DNA of 64,000 nt from Paracoccus sp. SCSIO 75233 (lineage in GTDB: Bacteria > Pseudomonadota > Alphaproteobacteria > Rhodobacterales > Rhodobacteraceae), in assembly GCF_027912675.1 (NCBI RefSeq), contig NZ_CP115757.1:1054001-1118000 (forward strand), given 5' to 3'. The notes beneath the pieces are model-generated. The model was not told where the DNA came from and ran no database searches. It saw only the letters and a program-made list of their open reading frames with translations. The position numbers were made by a program, and so were the translations under genes. Below, piece by piece: positions 1 to 8,487 of the stretch (position 1 is its first letter; every line of letters starts with the position of its first letter).

Positions 1-230
1 TCTTGCTGGAGGTGTGCGATACCGGCGTCGGCATTCCGGCGCAGGACATCAACGATATTTTCATGCCGTTCTGGTCGCGCCGCGCGGATGAGACCACGGG
101 GCGCGGCCTTGGCCTTGCGATCACCCGTGCAATTGTCGACCGTGCGAATGCGCGGATCAGCGTCGAAAGCGCGCCCGGCCAGGGCAGCCGCTTCACCATC
201 TCGTTCCCCGACCCGGATGCAGCATCATGA
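1..230 (+). CDS. Sensor histidine kinase, C-terminal fragment (5' end outside window)
   Basis: Only about 75 residues are visible, in the frame starting at base 3; the rest lies upstream of the window. They form the end of a GHKL ATPase domain: the N2/G1 box (CDTGVGIP), the F box (FMPFWSRR) and the G2 box (GRGLGLAI), ending in the usual SRFTISFP strand. By family the protein would autophosphorylate a histidine and pass phosphate to its partner regulator. The stop overlaps the start of the following NtrC-type regulator gene by 4 nt (ATGA), so the two are almost certainly a coupled two-component pair. The sensory input cannot be judged from this fragment. Confidence 0.9.
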   Translation, partial: LLEVCDTGVGIPAQDINDIFMPFWSRRADETTGRGLGLAITRAIVDRANARISVESAPGQGSRFTISFPDPDAAS

Positions 231-1591
231 CACAGTCGGATATTTCGTCACCCGAGAAGCCCGGAAACGGCAGCCGCCGCACCATTCTGGTCATCGAGGA
301 TGACATGACGCTGAACCGCCTGCTTTGCGGACAGTTGAGCGAAATGGGCCATGCCGTGCATGGGGTGGCCTCGCGCGCTGACGCAATGGAGCTGCTGGGC
401 GGCATTGCGCCGGATCTGGCGCTGCTCGATGTTCGTCTGCCTGACAGCAGCGGGCTGAGCTTTCTGTCGGAACTGCGCGAATATTGCCCGGTGATCGTCC
501 TGACCGCCTATGCCTCGATCAATCAGGCGGTTGAGGCTGTGAAGGAAGGGGCAAGCGAGTATCTCGTCAAGCCGGTCAGCCCCGCCCGGCTTGAACTGGC
601 GATCAGTCGTGCGCTGGAGACGATGGCGCTGCGTCGCGATCTGGCCTTCTGGCAGGCGGAGGCGCAACGTGCGGCGCGTCATGAGCTGATCGGGGACAGT
701 GCGGCGCTGGCGGAGTTGCGCCGCATGGTCGGGTTGCTGGCGGCATCGGATTCGCCGGTGCTGATACGGGGCGAAAGCGGCGTCGGCAAAGGCGTGATCG
801 CCGCCGCGATCCATGCCCAGGGACCGCGCGCCAATGGCCGTTTCGTGACCGTCGATTGCGATCCGGAGATGATGGAATCCGAATTGTTCGGCAAGGTTCG
901 GAACGGTCAGCTGATCGAGGGGCTTCTGGCGGCGGCGGATCACGGCACCGTGTTTCTGAACGACATCGAAAAACTCAGCGGCACCATGCAGAGCCGGCTG
1001 CTGCGCCTGCTTGAAAAGGGCAGTTACCGCCCGCATGGCAGCAATGCCGAGATCTACAAGGATGCGCGGGTGATCGTTTCGACCGCTGCGGATCTCGATG
1101 CGCTTGTGACGCAGGACCGGTTCCGGTCTCAGCTTTACTACAAGCTGTCGGGCTTTGCGCTGGTTGTGCCGCCATTGCGGGACCGGCGCGAGGATATTCT
1201 GCCGCTGGCGGACTCGCTGCTGGCCAATCGCAGTTTCCAGCGGGGGGTGGAGAAATCCTTCTCAGCCGATGCGCGGGATCTGCTGCTGCATCACGACTGG
1301 CCGGGAAATATCCGCGAGCTTGCGAATGCCGTGGATCGCGGTGTCATGCTGTCCGCTGGCGAGGCAGTGATAGAGCCGGATCAGCTTGGCCTGACGCATC
1401 GCAAGAGCGCCACAGGGGACGACGCCACGGCGGTTACGCTGCGTTTTGCCGCCCCGCCGACGCTGGACGACCTGCGCGATGCCTATATCGCGGAACTGAT
1501 CGAACGGCTGGACGGAAACCGTCAGCGCATCGCCACTGTGCTGGGCATATCGGAGCGGAACCTCTACCGGCTGCTGAAACCTCGCGCCTGA
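227..1591 (+). CDS. NtrC-family response regulator lacking the GAFTGA loop
   Basis: 454 aa: receiver domain (about 18-135; acidic pocket E24/D25/D26, phospho-acceptor D68, T93, K115), AAA+ domain (about 153-370) and a C-terminal Fis-type helix-turn-helix ending the protein (GNRQRIATVLGISERNLYR). Walker A is intact (GESGVGKG, 182-189). After ELFG the GAFTGA loop, which contacts sigma-54, is missing, and the region is shortened to KVRNGQLIEG. Walker B reads VFLNDI where the family normally has FLDEI, and the usual arginine-finger position is lysine (LYYKL, about 306). In known relatives such as Rhodobacter capsulatus NtrC and HupR, loss of GAFTGA goes with sigma-54-independent activation. Target genes are unknown. 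It follows the kinase fragment with a 4-nt overlap. Confidence 0.88.
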   Translation: MTQSDISSPEKPGNGSRRTILVIEDDMTLNRLLCGQLSEMGHAVHGVASRADAMELLGGIAPDLALLDVRLPDSSGLSFLSELREYCPVIVLTAYASINQAVEAVKEGASEYLVKPVSPARLELAISRALETMALRRDLAFWQAEAQRAARHELIGDSAALAELRRMVGLLAASDSPVLIRGESGVGKGVIAAAIHAQGPRANGRFVTVDCDPEMMESELFGKVRNGQLIEGLLAAADHGTVFLNDIEKLSGTMQSRLLRLLEKGSYRPHGSNAEIYKDARVIVSTAADLDALVTQDRFRSQLYYKLSGFALVVPPLRDRREDILPLADSLLANRSFQRGVEKSFSADARDLLLHHDWPGNIRELANAVDRGVMLSAGEAVIEPDQLGLTHRKSATGDDATAVTLRFAAPPTLDDLRDAYIAELIERLDGNRQRIATVLGISERNLYRLLKPRA

Positions 1592-1661
1592 TGTCCGGCT
1601 GAACCTGCGCCAAGCCCTTTACATTGCCGCCGGGACGCGTAGTCATCCGGGGAAGTTGTAA

Positions 1662-2510
1662 ATGCCCGGTGAATACCCAAGCAATTCACGATATTGCGCC
1701 GGGGCAATTCGGATGAGGTTCGTCGACGTGGATCATCTTTCACCTGTGATGCTTGGCTTTATGGGCAGTCTGGCGGCTGGATCGCTGACGGCCATCGGGG
1801 CGATCCCGGTGCTGTTCGGGCGTGTCCCCTCAAGGGCGATGCGCGATCTTTCGCTGGGATTTGCCGCTGGCGTGATGCTGGCCGCGTCGTTCTTTTCGCT
1901 GATCATCCCGGCGCTTGATGCTGCGGAAGGCATGTATACCAACGAGGCAGCACCCGCTGCCATCGTCTGTATCGCCATTCTGCTTGGCATGGGTGCCGTG
2001 GCGCTGATGAACGAAAAACTGCCCCATGAGCATTTCAAGACCGGTCGGGAAGGGCCGGAGGCCGCATCCCTGCGGCGTGTATGGTTGTTCATTATCGCGA
2101 TCACGATCCATAATTTCCCGGAAGGGCTGGCCGTTGGTGTCGGTTTCGGCTCCGGCGGGGTGGAGGGCGGGATGCCGCTGGCCATCGGGATCGGTCTGCA
2201 GAACGCGCCCGAAGGTCTGGCGGTCGCCGTGTCGCTGCTGGGCGAGGGCTACAACAAATATCGCGCCTGGGGGATTGCCGCGATGACCGGCATGGTCGAA
2301 CCGATCGGGGGCCTGATCGGTGCCGGGATCATGGTGCTGTCCGAACCGATCCTGCCCTGGGGGCTGGCCTTTGCCGCTGGTGCAATGCTCTATGTCATCA
2401 GCCATGAGATCATCCCCGAAACCCATCGTGGCGGCCACCAGAACAAGGCCACGCTTGGCCTCGCGGTCGGGTTGGTCATCATGCTGTTTCTCGATGTCTG
2501 GCTGGGGTGA
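1662..2510 (+). CDS. ZIP family metal transporter (ZupT-like)
   Basis: 282 aa integral membrane protein with about eight hydrophobic segments. The ZIP metal-site signatures are visible: HNFPEGLAVGVG in the fourth segment and QNAPEGLAV in the fifth, with SHEIIPETHR near the C terminus. By family it imports divalent metal ions such as zinc, iron or manganese through the inner membrane. A GGGGAAG ribosome site sits 6 nt before ATG 1662. A second ATG at 1713 (MRFVDVDHL) would place the first membrane segment nearer the N terminus and is a credible alternative. It stands alone, 70 nt after the regulator gene; no Zur or Fur box was recognised. Confidence 0.85.
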   Translation: MPGEYPSNSRYCAGAIRMRFVDVDHLSPVMLGFMGSLAAGSLTAIGAIPVLFGRVPSRAMRDLSLGFAAGVMLAASFFSLIIPALDAAEGMYTNEAAPAAIVCIAILLGMGAVALMNEKLPHEHFKTGREGPEAASLRRVWLFIIAITIHNFPEGLAVGVGFGSGGVEGGMPLAIGIGLQNAPEGLAVAVSLLGEGYNKYRAWGIAAMTGMVEPIGGLIGAGIMVLSEPILPWGLAFAAGAMLYVISHEIIPETHRGGHQNKATLGLAVGLVIMLFLDVWLG

Positions 2511-2578
2511 GGCCACGGCGCACCCCGCACACCCGTAAACCGCCACCAAATATTACACTGAATCTGGGAGATACTCAC

Positions 2579-2851
2579 ATGGCAAAACGTTACGCAGTCG
2601 TCGCATTTGCGTTGCTGATTACGGCGGGCTGCACCGCACGGACAATTGAAACCAGCGCGGAGCCGGCGCAGGACGAGGGACTGCCCCCCGAGGTCGCCGC
2701 GATCGCGGCACCGGGCCAGAACCTCGCATCGGCGCGTTTCCGGCCGGAGGATGGTTGCTATTGGTATGATTACGCCGGACCCGTTGAGACGACCACGGTT
2801 CCGCTGCGCGCTGCAAACGGCAACCAGATCTGCAACGCGGTTTCCGCCTGA
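2579..2851 (+). CDS. Small lipoprotein of unknown function
   Basis: 90 aa. The N terminus (MAKRYAVVAFALLITAGC) is a type II signal peptide with lipobox ITAGC, so the mature protein should be lipid-anchored at Cys18. The mature part contains the dense aromatic motif DGCYWYDYAGP and a further cysteine near the end (NQICNAV). I do not recognise a named family with confidence. The start is set by a GGGAG ribosome site about 8 nt upstream; the reading frame is open further upstream, but that extension has no signal. A strong terminator follows directly. Confidence 0.75.
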   Translation: MAKRYAVVAFALLITAGCTARTIETSAEPAQDEGLPPEVAAIAAPGQNLASARFRPEDGCYWYDYAGPVETTTVPLRAANGNQICNAVSA

Positions 2852-2858
2852 TCCGGTC

Positions 2859-2891
2859 AGGACCGTCCGGCGTGATGACGGACGGTCCTTT
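2859..2891 (+). terminator. Rho-independent terminator of the lipoprotein gene
   Basis: Perfect 10-bp inverted repeat (GGACCGTCCG at 2860-2869, CGGACGGTCC at 2879-2888) with a 9-nt loop, followed by TTT. It lies 8 nt after the lipoprotein stop and just before the convergent L,D-transpeptidase gene. Confidence 0.85.
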
Positions 2892-2903
2892 GGAAATGCC
2901 GGG

Positions 2904-3569
2904 TCAGCTTCGTGCCGTCAGCCCGCCATCGGCGGAGTAGAGATAGGCTGTCGAACCCATCTCAACCAGCGGATAAAGATCGTTGATATGCGGCATGACC
3001 ATGCGGACGCAGCCGGAACTGGCGCGGCTGCCGATGGATCTGGGGAACGGCGTGCCGTGAATGCGCAGATAGGTGTCGCGATCCCCGACATAGAGATACA
3101 GCGCGCGTGACCCAAGCGCGTTTTCCGGCCCCGGCTCCATGCCGTTTGCATATTGGGCGTAGATCTCCGGTTCGCGGTCGATCATGTTTTGCGTCGGCGT
3201 CCAGTGCGGCCACTGGACCTTGCGCTTGATCGTGTAGACGCCGGGCTCGTAAAGATCGCCGCGCCCGATTGCGACACCATAACGCATCGCCGTGCCGCCC
3301 TGTTCGATATGGTAAAGATACCGCGCGACCGCATCGACGTGAATATCGCCCGGAACCAACCCGGCATTCGCAAAGACCCGTTGTGGCAGAAACCGCGGAT
3401 GCAGCCCCCAGGGGTTCGAGATGGCGGCGTTATAGCCGGGCGGCGTCACTTCCGCGTCCCACGCCGCTTTCTGCGCGCCGGTCGGCCAGGTCGAGGCAAG
3501 CAGCGGCCCTGCCGCCGTTGCCGAGAAAAGCGCCGTGGTGGTCTGGATGAAATGTCGTCTCGTAAGCAT
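2904..3569 (-). CDS. L,D-transpeptidase (YkuD domain), Tat-exported
   Basis: 221 aa. The N terminus has a twin-arginine signal (TRRHFIQ, then a hydrophobic stretch to about 26), so it is likely exported folded to the periplasm. The C-terminal half is a YkuD catalytic domain with HGTPFPRSIG (His171) and the nucleophile motif SRASSGCVRM (Cys187). Such enzymes make 3-3 peptidoglycan cross-links or attach proteins to peptidoglycan. Rhodobacterales carry several paralogues; this short form has no peptidoglycan-binding domain. It is a single gene, convergent with the lipoprotein gene and downstream of adenine deaminase on the same strand with a 170-nt gap. A second, longer L,D-transpeptidase lies at 58706-60304. 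Confidence 0.92.
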   Translation of the reverse strand: MLTRRHFIQTTTALFSATAAGPLLASTWPTGAQKAAWDAEVTPPGYNAAISNPWGLHPRFLPQRVFANAGLVPGDIHVDAVARYLYHIEQGGTAMRYGVAIGRGDLYEPGVYTIKRKVQWPHWTPTQNMIDREPEIYAQYANGMEPGPENALGSRALYLYVGDRDTYLRIHGTPFPRSIGSRASSGCVRMVMPHINDLYPLVEMGSTAYLYSADGGLTARS

Positions 3570-3636
3570 CTGTCCCCTTCGTCGTTCTGCGTGTCGCCGC
3601 CGATGGCGGCAAATCGGTATTTAAGCCGGATAAAGC

Positions 3637-3655
3637 CTCTAGCGGCTAGAGCTTC
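3637..3655 (-). terminator. Weak hairpin between ade and the L,D-transpeptidase gene
   Basis: Inverted repeat CTCTAG-CGG-CTAGAG at 3637-3651; on the minus strand it is followed by GCTTTA. It could end ade transcription, but the stem is short and the T-run poor. Confidence 0.3.
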
Positions 3656-3739
3656 AAGGAAAATCTGATAACGATAAGGTCATAGCCCTTTGGCCGCCGC
3701 GCTGCATCCAAAAACACGCGACGCAGCGTCACTGTCTCG

Positions 3740-5434
3740 TCAGATCAGTTCAAACCGATCCACATCGACCATACCGCGATCCGTGATTTTCAGATGCGGG
3801 ATCACCGGCAGGGCGAGGAAGGCGAGTTGCAGGAATGGCTCATGCAGGGTGATGCCGAGGTCGCTTGCGGCGTGTCGCAGGGTTTTCAGCGCGGCGTGGA
3901 CCTCCTCGAAGGGCTGGTGGCTCATCAGGCCGGCGATCTCCAGCGGCAGTTCCGCTTTGATCTCGCCGCCTTCTGCGACGACGAAACCGCCGCCGATCCG
4001 GGCCAGATGCCGGGCGGCGAGGGCCATGTCGTCGTAATCCACCCCGACCAGCGCGATATTGTGGTGATCGTGGCAAACGGTCGATCCGATGGCGCCCGAG
4101 CTGATGCCGAAACCGCGCACGACACCATTCGCGATATTACCGTTTCTGCCGTGCCGCTCGACGATGGAGATCCGGGCGAGGTCGCGGGCCGGGTCGGGGC
4201 GGCGGTCGCCATCGGTTGCGGCGATGTCTTCGCGGAGATGATCGGTGATGATGCGGCCCGGCTGAATGCCGATGACCGGGGTTTCGCCGTCGCCGGGCAG
4301 GCGGAAGCTCTCGGCGGAGATGTCCGGCAATCGGACGGAGTGAAGGCCGACCGGGGCGGGTGGCTCGCGCCCTGCGAACGCGTCCTCCGAAACCGGAACG
4401 CCGCCGCAGATCACGCGGCGGACCCGGCAATCCGCAATATCGTCCAGCATGACGATATCGGCGCGCTTGCCCGGTGCGATCTGGCCGCGATCTTTCAGCC
4501 CGAACGCCTCCGCCGCCGAGAGCGTGGCGGCGCGATAGACCGCCAGTTCATCACAACCATGCCCGATCAGCCGCCGGATCATGCTGTCGAGATGGCCTTC
4601 CTCCGCAATATCCAGCGGATTACGGTCATCGGTGCACAGGCAGATATAGGGCGCGGTCAGCGGCGTCAGAACCGGGGCGAGCGCGTCGAGGTCTTTCGAC
4701 ACGGACCCCTCGCGGATCAGGATGCGCATGCCCTTTTGCAGCTTCTCGGTCGCTTCGGCGGCTGTGGTCGCCTCATGCTCGGTGCGGATGCCTGCGGCGA
4801 TATAGCCGTTCAGATCGCGCCCCGACAGCAGCGGCGCATGCCCGTCGATATGGCCGCCCGCGAAGGTTTCCAGCTTCTCCATGCAGGCGGGATCGCGGGT
4901 CAGGACGCCGGGGTAGTTCATGAACTCCGCCAGCCCGATGACCGCCGGGTGATCCGCGAGAGCAGCCAGATCACTGGCCGATAATGCCGCGCCCGAGGTT
5001 TCTAGCGGCGATGACGGCACGCAGGAGGACAGATTGACGCGCAGGCTCATCAGCGTGGTTTCGGAGGCGTCGAGAAAATAGCGGATCCCGTTTTCCCCGA
5101 CCACATTGGCGATCTCATGCGGGTCGCAGATCGCCGTGGTGACGCCGCGCGGCGTGACGCAGCGGTCGAATTCCGCAGGCATCACGCAGGAGCTTTCGAT
5201 ATGCAGATGCGTGTCGATGAAGCCGGGGACCAGAACCGCCCCGGCCACGTCGATTTCCTGCCTGCCGCTATAGTCCGTCCCGATCCCGACGATCCGTTCG
5301 CCGCAGATCGCCACATCGCCCGGGATACGGCTGCCGGTGACCATGCACCAGATTTCCCCGCCTTTCAGGACAAGATCGGCCGGCACTTCGCCGCGTCCTT
5401 GGGCGATACGGGTTTCAAGGGGGGATTCGGGCAT
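3740..5434 (-). CDS. ade: Adenine deaminase
   Basis: 564 aa. Converts adenine to hypoxanthine plus ammonia in purine salvage. It has the amidohydrolase layout of adenine deaminases: an N-terminal beta domain, the metal motif [13 protein letters not shown] (about 78-90), [25 protein letters not shown], and the C-terminal adenine deaminase domain ([16 protein letters not shown]). Length matches the family. The chosen ATG at 5434 is preceded by GGAGAAG at the right distance; the frame stays open eight codons further, to 5458, without a ribosome site. It is divergent from lepA. The xanthine phosphoribosyltransferase at 41741-42244 belongs to the same salvage theme but is unlinked. Confidence 0.95.
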   Translation of the reverse strand: MPESPLETRIAQGRGEVPADLVLKGGEIWCMVTGSRIPGDVAICGERIVGIGTDYSGRQEIDVAGAVLVPGFIDTHLHIESSCVMPAEFDRCVTPRGVTTAICDPHEIANVVGENGIRYFLDASETTLMSLRVNLSSCVPSSPLETSGAALSASDLAALADHPAVIGLAEFMNYPGVLTRDPACMEKLETFAGGHIDGHAPLLSGRDLNGYIAAGIRTEHEATTAAEATEKLQKGMRILIREGSVSKDLDALAPVLTPLTAPYICLCTDDRNPLDIAEEGHLDSMIRRLIGHGCDELAVYRAATLSAAEAFGLKDRGQIAPGKRADIVMLDDIADCRVRRVICGGVPVSEDAFAGREPPAPVGLHSVRLPDISAESFRLPGDGETPVIGIQPGRIITDHLREDIAATDGDRRPDPARDLARISIVERHGRNGNIANGVVRGFGISSGAIGSTVCHDHHNIALVGVDYDDMALAARHLARIGGGFVVAEGGEIKAELPLEIAGLMSHQPFEEVHAALKTLRHAASDLGITLHEPFLQLAFLALPVIPHLKITDRGMVDVDRFELI

Positions 5435-5571
5435 CGTCTTCTCCGTCGGTTTGGGCAATGATCGGCCAGCGGCGCTTTGCCGTAAAGGGGGCGAAGATTC
5501 GCCACGAATTCATTGCGCGGGCGTGCATCTGGCCTCTTCCACGTCCAATCGCGCCCCTGTATATGCGCTCC

Positions 5572-7371
5572 ATGACCGATCTTGATCTCATCCGCAATTT
5601 CTCCATCGTGGCGCATATCGACCACGGCAAATCCACGCTGGCCGACCGGCTGATCCAGCTGACCGGCACGGTGGCCGAGCGGGATATGAAGGCGCAGCTT
5701 CTGGACGCGATGGATATCGAGCGGGAGCGCGGCATCACCATCAAGGCCAATACCGTGCGGATCGCCTATCCGGCAAAGGACGGGCGGACCTATATCCTCA
5801 ACCTGATCGACACGCCCGGCCATGTCGATTTCGCTTATGAGGTCAGCCGGTCGATGCGCGCGGTCGAGGGCTCTCTGCTGGTCGTCGACGCCACGCAAGG
5901 GGTGGAGGCGCAGACGCTGGCCAATGTCTATCAGGCCATCGACGCGGATCACGACATCGTGCCGGTGCTGAACAAGATCGACCTGCCGGCGGCGGAACCC
6001 GACCGGGTCAAGGAGCAGATCGAGGATGTGATCGGTATCGACGCATCCGAAGCCGTGCCGATCTCCGCCAAGACCGGCCTCGGGATCCCCGATGTGCTGG
6101 AGGCGATCGTGACGCGCCTGCCCGCACCGACCGGCGACCGCGATGCGCCGCTGAAGGCCATGCTGGTTGATAGCTGGTACGATTCCTATCTGGGCGTTGT
6201 GGTCATGATCCGGGTCATGGACGGCGTCATCCGCAAGGGCGATCAGGTCAAGATGATGCAGACCGGCGCGACCTACAAGCTGGACAAGCTGGCCGTGCTG
6301 ACGCCCGCGATGAAGGATATTGCGGAACTTGGACCGGGGGAGATCGGAGTCTTTACCGCGTCCATCAAGCAGGTCCGCGACACCCGCGTGGGCGATACGA
6401 TTACCCATGAGAAGAAACCGACCGACAAGCCGCTGCCGGGCTTCAAACCCGCGCAGCCGGTGGTGTTCTGCGGCCTCTTCCCGGTTGATGCGAATGATTT
6501 CGAGGCGCTGCGCGATGCCATCGAGAAGCTGGCGCTGAACGATGCGTCCTTCAGCTATGAGATGGAGACATCCGCCGCGCTTGGCTTCGGCTTCCGTTGC
6601 GGTTTCCTCGGGCTTCTGCATCTGGAGGTGATCCGCGACCGGCTGGAGCGTGAATATGATCTGGACCTGATCACGACCGCACCTTCCGTCGTGTTCCGCC
6701 TGCATATGCGCGACGGCGAGGTGATCGAACTGCACAACCCCGCCGATATGCCTGACCTGACTCTGGTCGACCATATCGAGGAGCCGCGCATCAAAGCCAC
6801 GATCATGGTCCCGGATGAGTATCTGGGCGATGTGCTGAAGCTGTGTCAGGACCGGCGCGGCATCCAGATCGACCTGACCTATGCCGGGGCGCGGGCGATG
6901 GTTGTCTATGATTTGCCGCTGGCGGAGGTCGTGTTCGATTTCTACGACCGGCTGAAATCGGTGACCAAGGGTTATGCGTCTTTCGATTACCAGATCAGCG
7001 AATATCGCGAGGATTATCTGGTCAAGATGTCGATCCTCGTGAATGACGAGCCGGTCGATGCGCTGTCGATCATGGTTCACCGCGACCGGGCCGAGGCTCG
7101 GGGCCGGGTGATGGTCGAGAAACTGAAAGAGCTGATCCCGCGTCACATGTTCAAGATCCCGATTCAGGCGGCCATCGGGTCGCGCGTCATCGCCCGCGAA
7201 ACGCTGAGCGCCATGCGCAAGGACGTGACGGCGAAATGCTATGGCGGGGACGCGACGCGGAAGAAGAAGCTGCTGGAGAAGCAGAAGGCCGGTAAGAAGA
7301 AGATGCGCCAGTTCGGCAAAGTGGAGATCCCGCAGACGGCGTTTATTCAGGCGTTGAAGATGGATGGGTAG
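5572..7371 (+). CDS. lepA: Translation elongation factor 4 (LepA, EF-4)
   Basis: 600 aa GTPase that binds the ribosome and acts in initiation, biogenesis or back-translocation. The G1 motif AHIDHGKST is near residue 13, DTPGHVDF (G3) and [10 protein letters not shown] (G4) follow, and the LepA-specific C-terminal domain ends with a lysine-rich stretch ([21 protein letters not shown]). The start at 5572 ([19 protein letters not shown]) matches the family N terminus; the upstream open frame to 5458 encodes nothing family-like. The gene is monocistronic and is followed by a cluster of REP-like palindromes instead of a classical terminator. Confidence 0.97.
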   Translation: MTDLDLIRNFSIVAHIDHGKSTLADRLIQLTGTVAERDMKAQLLDAMDIERERGITIKANTVRIAYPAKDGRTYILNLIDTPGHVDFAYEVSRSMRAVEGSLLVVDATQGVEAQTLANVYQAIDADHDIVPVLNKIDLPAAEPDRVKEQIEDVIGIDASEAVPISAKTGLGIPDVLEAIVTRLPAPTGDRDAPLKAMLVDSWYDSYLGVVVMIRVMDGVIRKGDQVKMMQTGATYKLDKLAVLTPAMKDIAELGPGEIGVFTASIKQVRDTRVGDTITHEKKPTDKPLPGFKPAQPVVFCGLFPVDANDFEALRDAIEKLALNDASFSYEMETSAALGFGFRCGFLGLLHLEVIRDRLEREYDLDLITTAPSVVFRLHMRDGEVIELHNPADMPDLTLVDHIEEPRIKATIMVPDEYLGDVLKLCQDRRGIQIDLTYAGARAMVVYDLPLAEVVFDFYDRLKSVTKGYASFDYQISEYREDYLVKMSILVNDEPVDALSIMVHRDRAEARGRVMVEKLKELIPRHMFKIPIQAAIGSRVIARETLSAMRKDVTAKCYGGDATRKKKLLEKQKAGKKKMRQFGKVEIPQTAFIQALKMDG

Positions 7372-7375
7372 CGTT

Positions 7376-7547
7376 AATGGTGCGTGTGAACATGTGCCGT
7401 TTGCGGGAGCGTGCCTTGTGTAAATGGTGCGTGTGAACACGCACCCTACGGGGCAATACCGGGCCGATTATGCCGATAATCGTAGGTGCGTGCTCGCACG
7501 CACCATATACGGTGCCGATAAGCGTAGGGCGTGTGTTCACACGCACC
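7376..7547. repeat. Cluster of four REP-like palindromes beside a RAYT gene
   Basis: Four related imperfect palindromes lie at about 7379-7398, 7427-7446, 7485-7504 and 7527-7547. The second has arms GGTGCGTGT/ACACGCACC around a 2-nt loop, the third GGTGCGTGC/GCACGCACC, the fourth a core GCGTGTG-TT-CACACGC. The 17-mer AATGGTGCGTGTGAACA is repeated directly at 7376 and 7423, and TGCCGATAA(T/G)CGTAGG at 7471 and 7513. They fill the gap between lepA and the convergent RAYT transposase, the classic arrangement of REP sequences around their transposase. They may also work as a transcription end point for lepA. Confidence 0.75.
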
Positions 7548-7552
7548 ATCAA

Positions 7553-8020
7553 TCACCCATCCCCATCCCGTTGATAGGATGAATAAGGCCAATCCTCCGG
7601 GCGGCTCACATATCCATGTTTGACCGGGTTCCACCAGCAATAGCGCATATGTGCCGCGAAATCCGCATCATCACGGATATGATGCTCCCAGAAACGCCGC
7701 TGCCAAATGCCGCGCTCCTGCCGCGCGATATGGCTGCTGCGTCGTGGGCCGGCCGGCAAACCGCGTGAAAAGCGGGATTTGATGAGACGCCAACGGGTTG
7801 AGTAATCGACATCTCCGTCCGGCAGACGCCAGATGCAATGCAGGTGATCCGGCAGGACAACCCACGCCTTGATGGCGAAAGGGCGCTCCGCCCGTGTTTG
7901 CCGTACCGCATCGCGCAGATGCTCGATTTCCGTTGTCAGCAGATGACCGCCGCGTGTGGCGAGTGTGACTGTGAAGAAGATCGGGACGCCGTTCAGGCGC
8001 GGGCGGATATAGCGGGGCAT
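7553..8020 (-). CDS. REP-associated tyrosine transposase (RAYT, IS200-like Y1 family)
   Basis: 155 aa. The start MPRYIRPRL is typical of RAYT proteins, followed by IFFTVTLATRGG, the HUH motif (PDHLHCIW) and the C-terminal block RYCWWNPVKHGYV...PEDWPYSSY that carries the candidate catalytic tyrosine. RAYTs are single-copy, domesticated relatives of IS200/IS605 transposases that bind or cleave REP hairpins as single-stranded DNA. No IS ends flank the gene, but REP-like palindromes lie immediately 3'. The ATG at 8020 is preferred over 8041 by homology and by the AGGGTAACC stretch upstream. It begins 8 nt after the lipoprotein gene stop, so the two may be co-transcribed. Confidence 0.88.
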   Translation of the reverse strand: MPRYIRPRLNGVPIFFTVTLATRGGHLLTTEIEHLRDAVRQTRAERPFAIKAWVVLPDHLHCIWRLPDGDVDYSTRWRLIKSRFSRGLPAGPRRSSHIARQERGIWQRRFWEHHIRDDADFAAHMRYCWWNPVKHGYVSRPEDWPYSSYQRDGDG

Positions 8021-8028
8021 GGGTAGGG

Positions 8029-8334
8029 TTACCCTGTGCATTGATAGGTTTTCGTGACTGTCGCCCGGTTGCAGTTGCCGTACAGATCCGCCGCCTGGCA
8101 CTGAGTGCGCACGCCCTCGAAGGGGTCGGCCTTGCTGTAGCCCCAGGCATTGCAGCGTTTGGTGGCGGAGCTTTCGGCGCTGGCCCAGTCCACCAGCGGT
8201 TTTTCAAGCGGCAGCACCTCGTATGACATATCGACCGAGGCGTCGGAGCGGCTGCCGCCGGTTGGGACCGGGGTTTTCTGAACCTCGCAAGCGGCGGTCA
8301 GGATGAGCGGCAGGCAGAGCAGGTAGGTCTTCAT
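8029..8334 (-). CDS. Lipoprotein, possibly YecR-like
   Basis: 101 aa. Signal peptide MKTYLLCLPLILTAAC with lipobox LTAAC (Cys16). The mature part has VPTGGSRSDASVDMSYE, a conserved-looking RCNAWGY segment and a cysteine-containing end (ADLYGNCNRATVTKTYQC), giving at least three cysteines besides the lipidated one. The pattern recalls the YecR-like lipoprotein family, but that is from memory and not confirmed. It lies directly upstream of the RAYT gene and divergent from a glycosyltransferase gene. Confidence 0.7.
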   Translation of the reverse strand: MKTYLLCLPLILTAACEVQKTPVPTGGSRSDASVDMSYEVLPLEKPLVDWASAESSATKRCNAWGYSKADPFEGVRTQCQAADLYGNCNRATVTKTYQCTG

Positions 8335-8487
8335 CGCGGATCCTTTGGTATTTGCGCGTTTGGTCGGTCTCTGCCTCGCATGAAAAGGCTAATAACCGGT
8401 TAAGGCGCGATCCGCTTCGGCTTCCCGCAGTCCTGCGGCTTCGCTAGGCTGTGGGCGGATCAGTGGCGGGCAGGGATTGGCGAAAAG

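Noticed and set aside
5365..7440. A 691-codon open frame on the minus strand across lepA
   Set aside because: It is antisense to a textbook lepA, low in recognisable domains and rich in His/Arg/Gln, the usual shadow of GC-rich third positions.
8389..8405. CTAA-N7-TTAAG, a near match to a CtrA site upstream of the GT25-like gene
   Set aside because: Two bases differ from TTAA-N7-TTAAC; too weak without other evidence.
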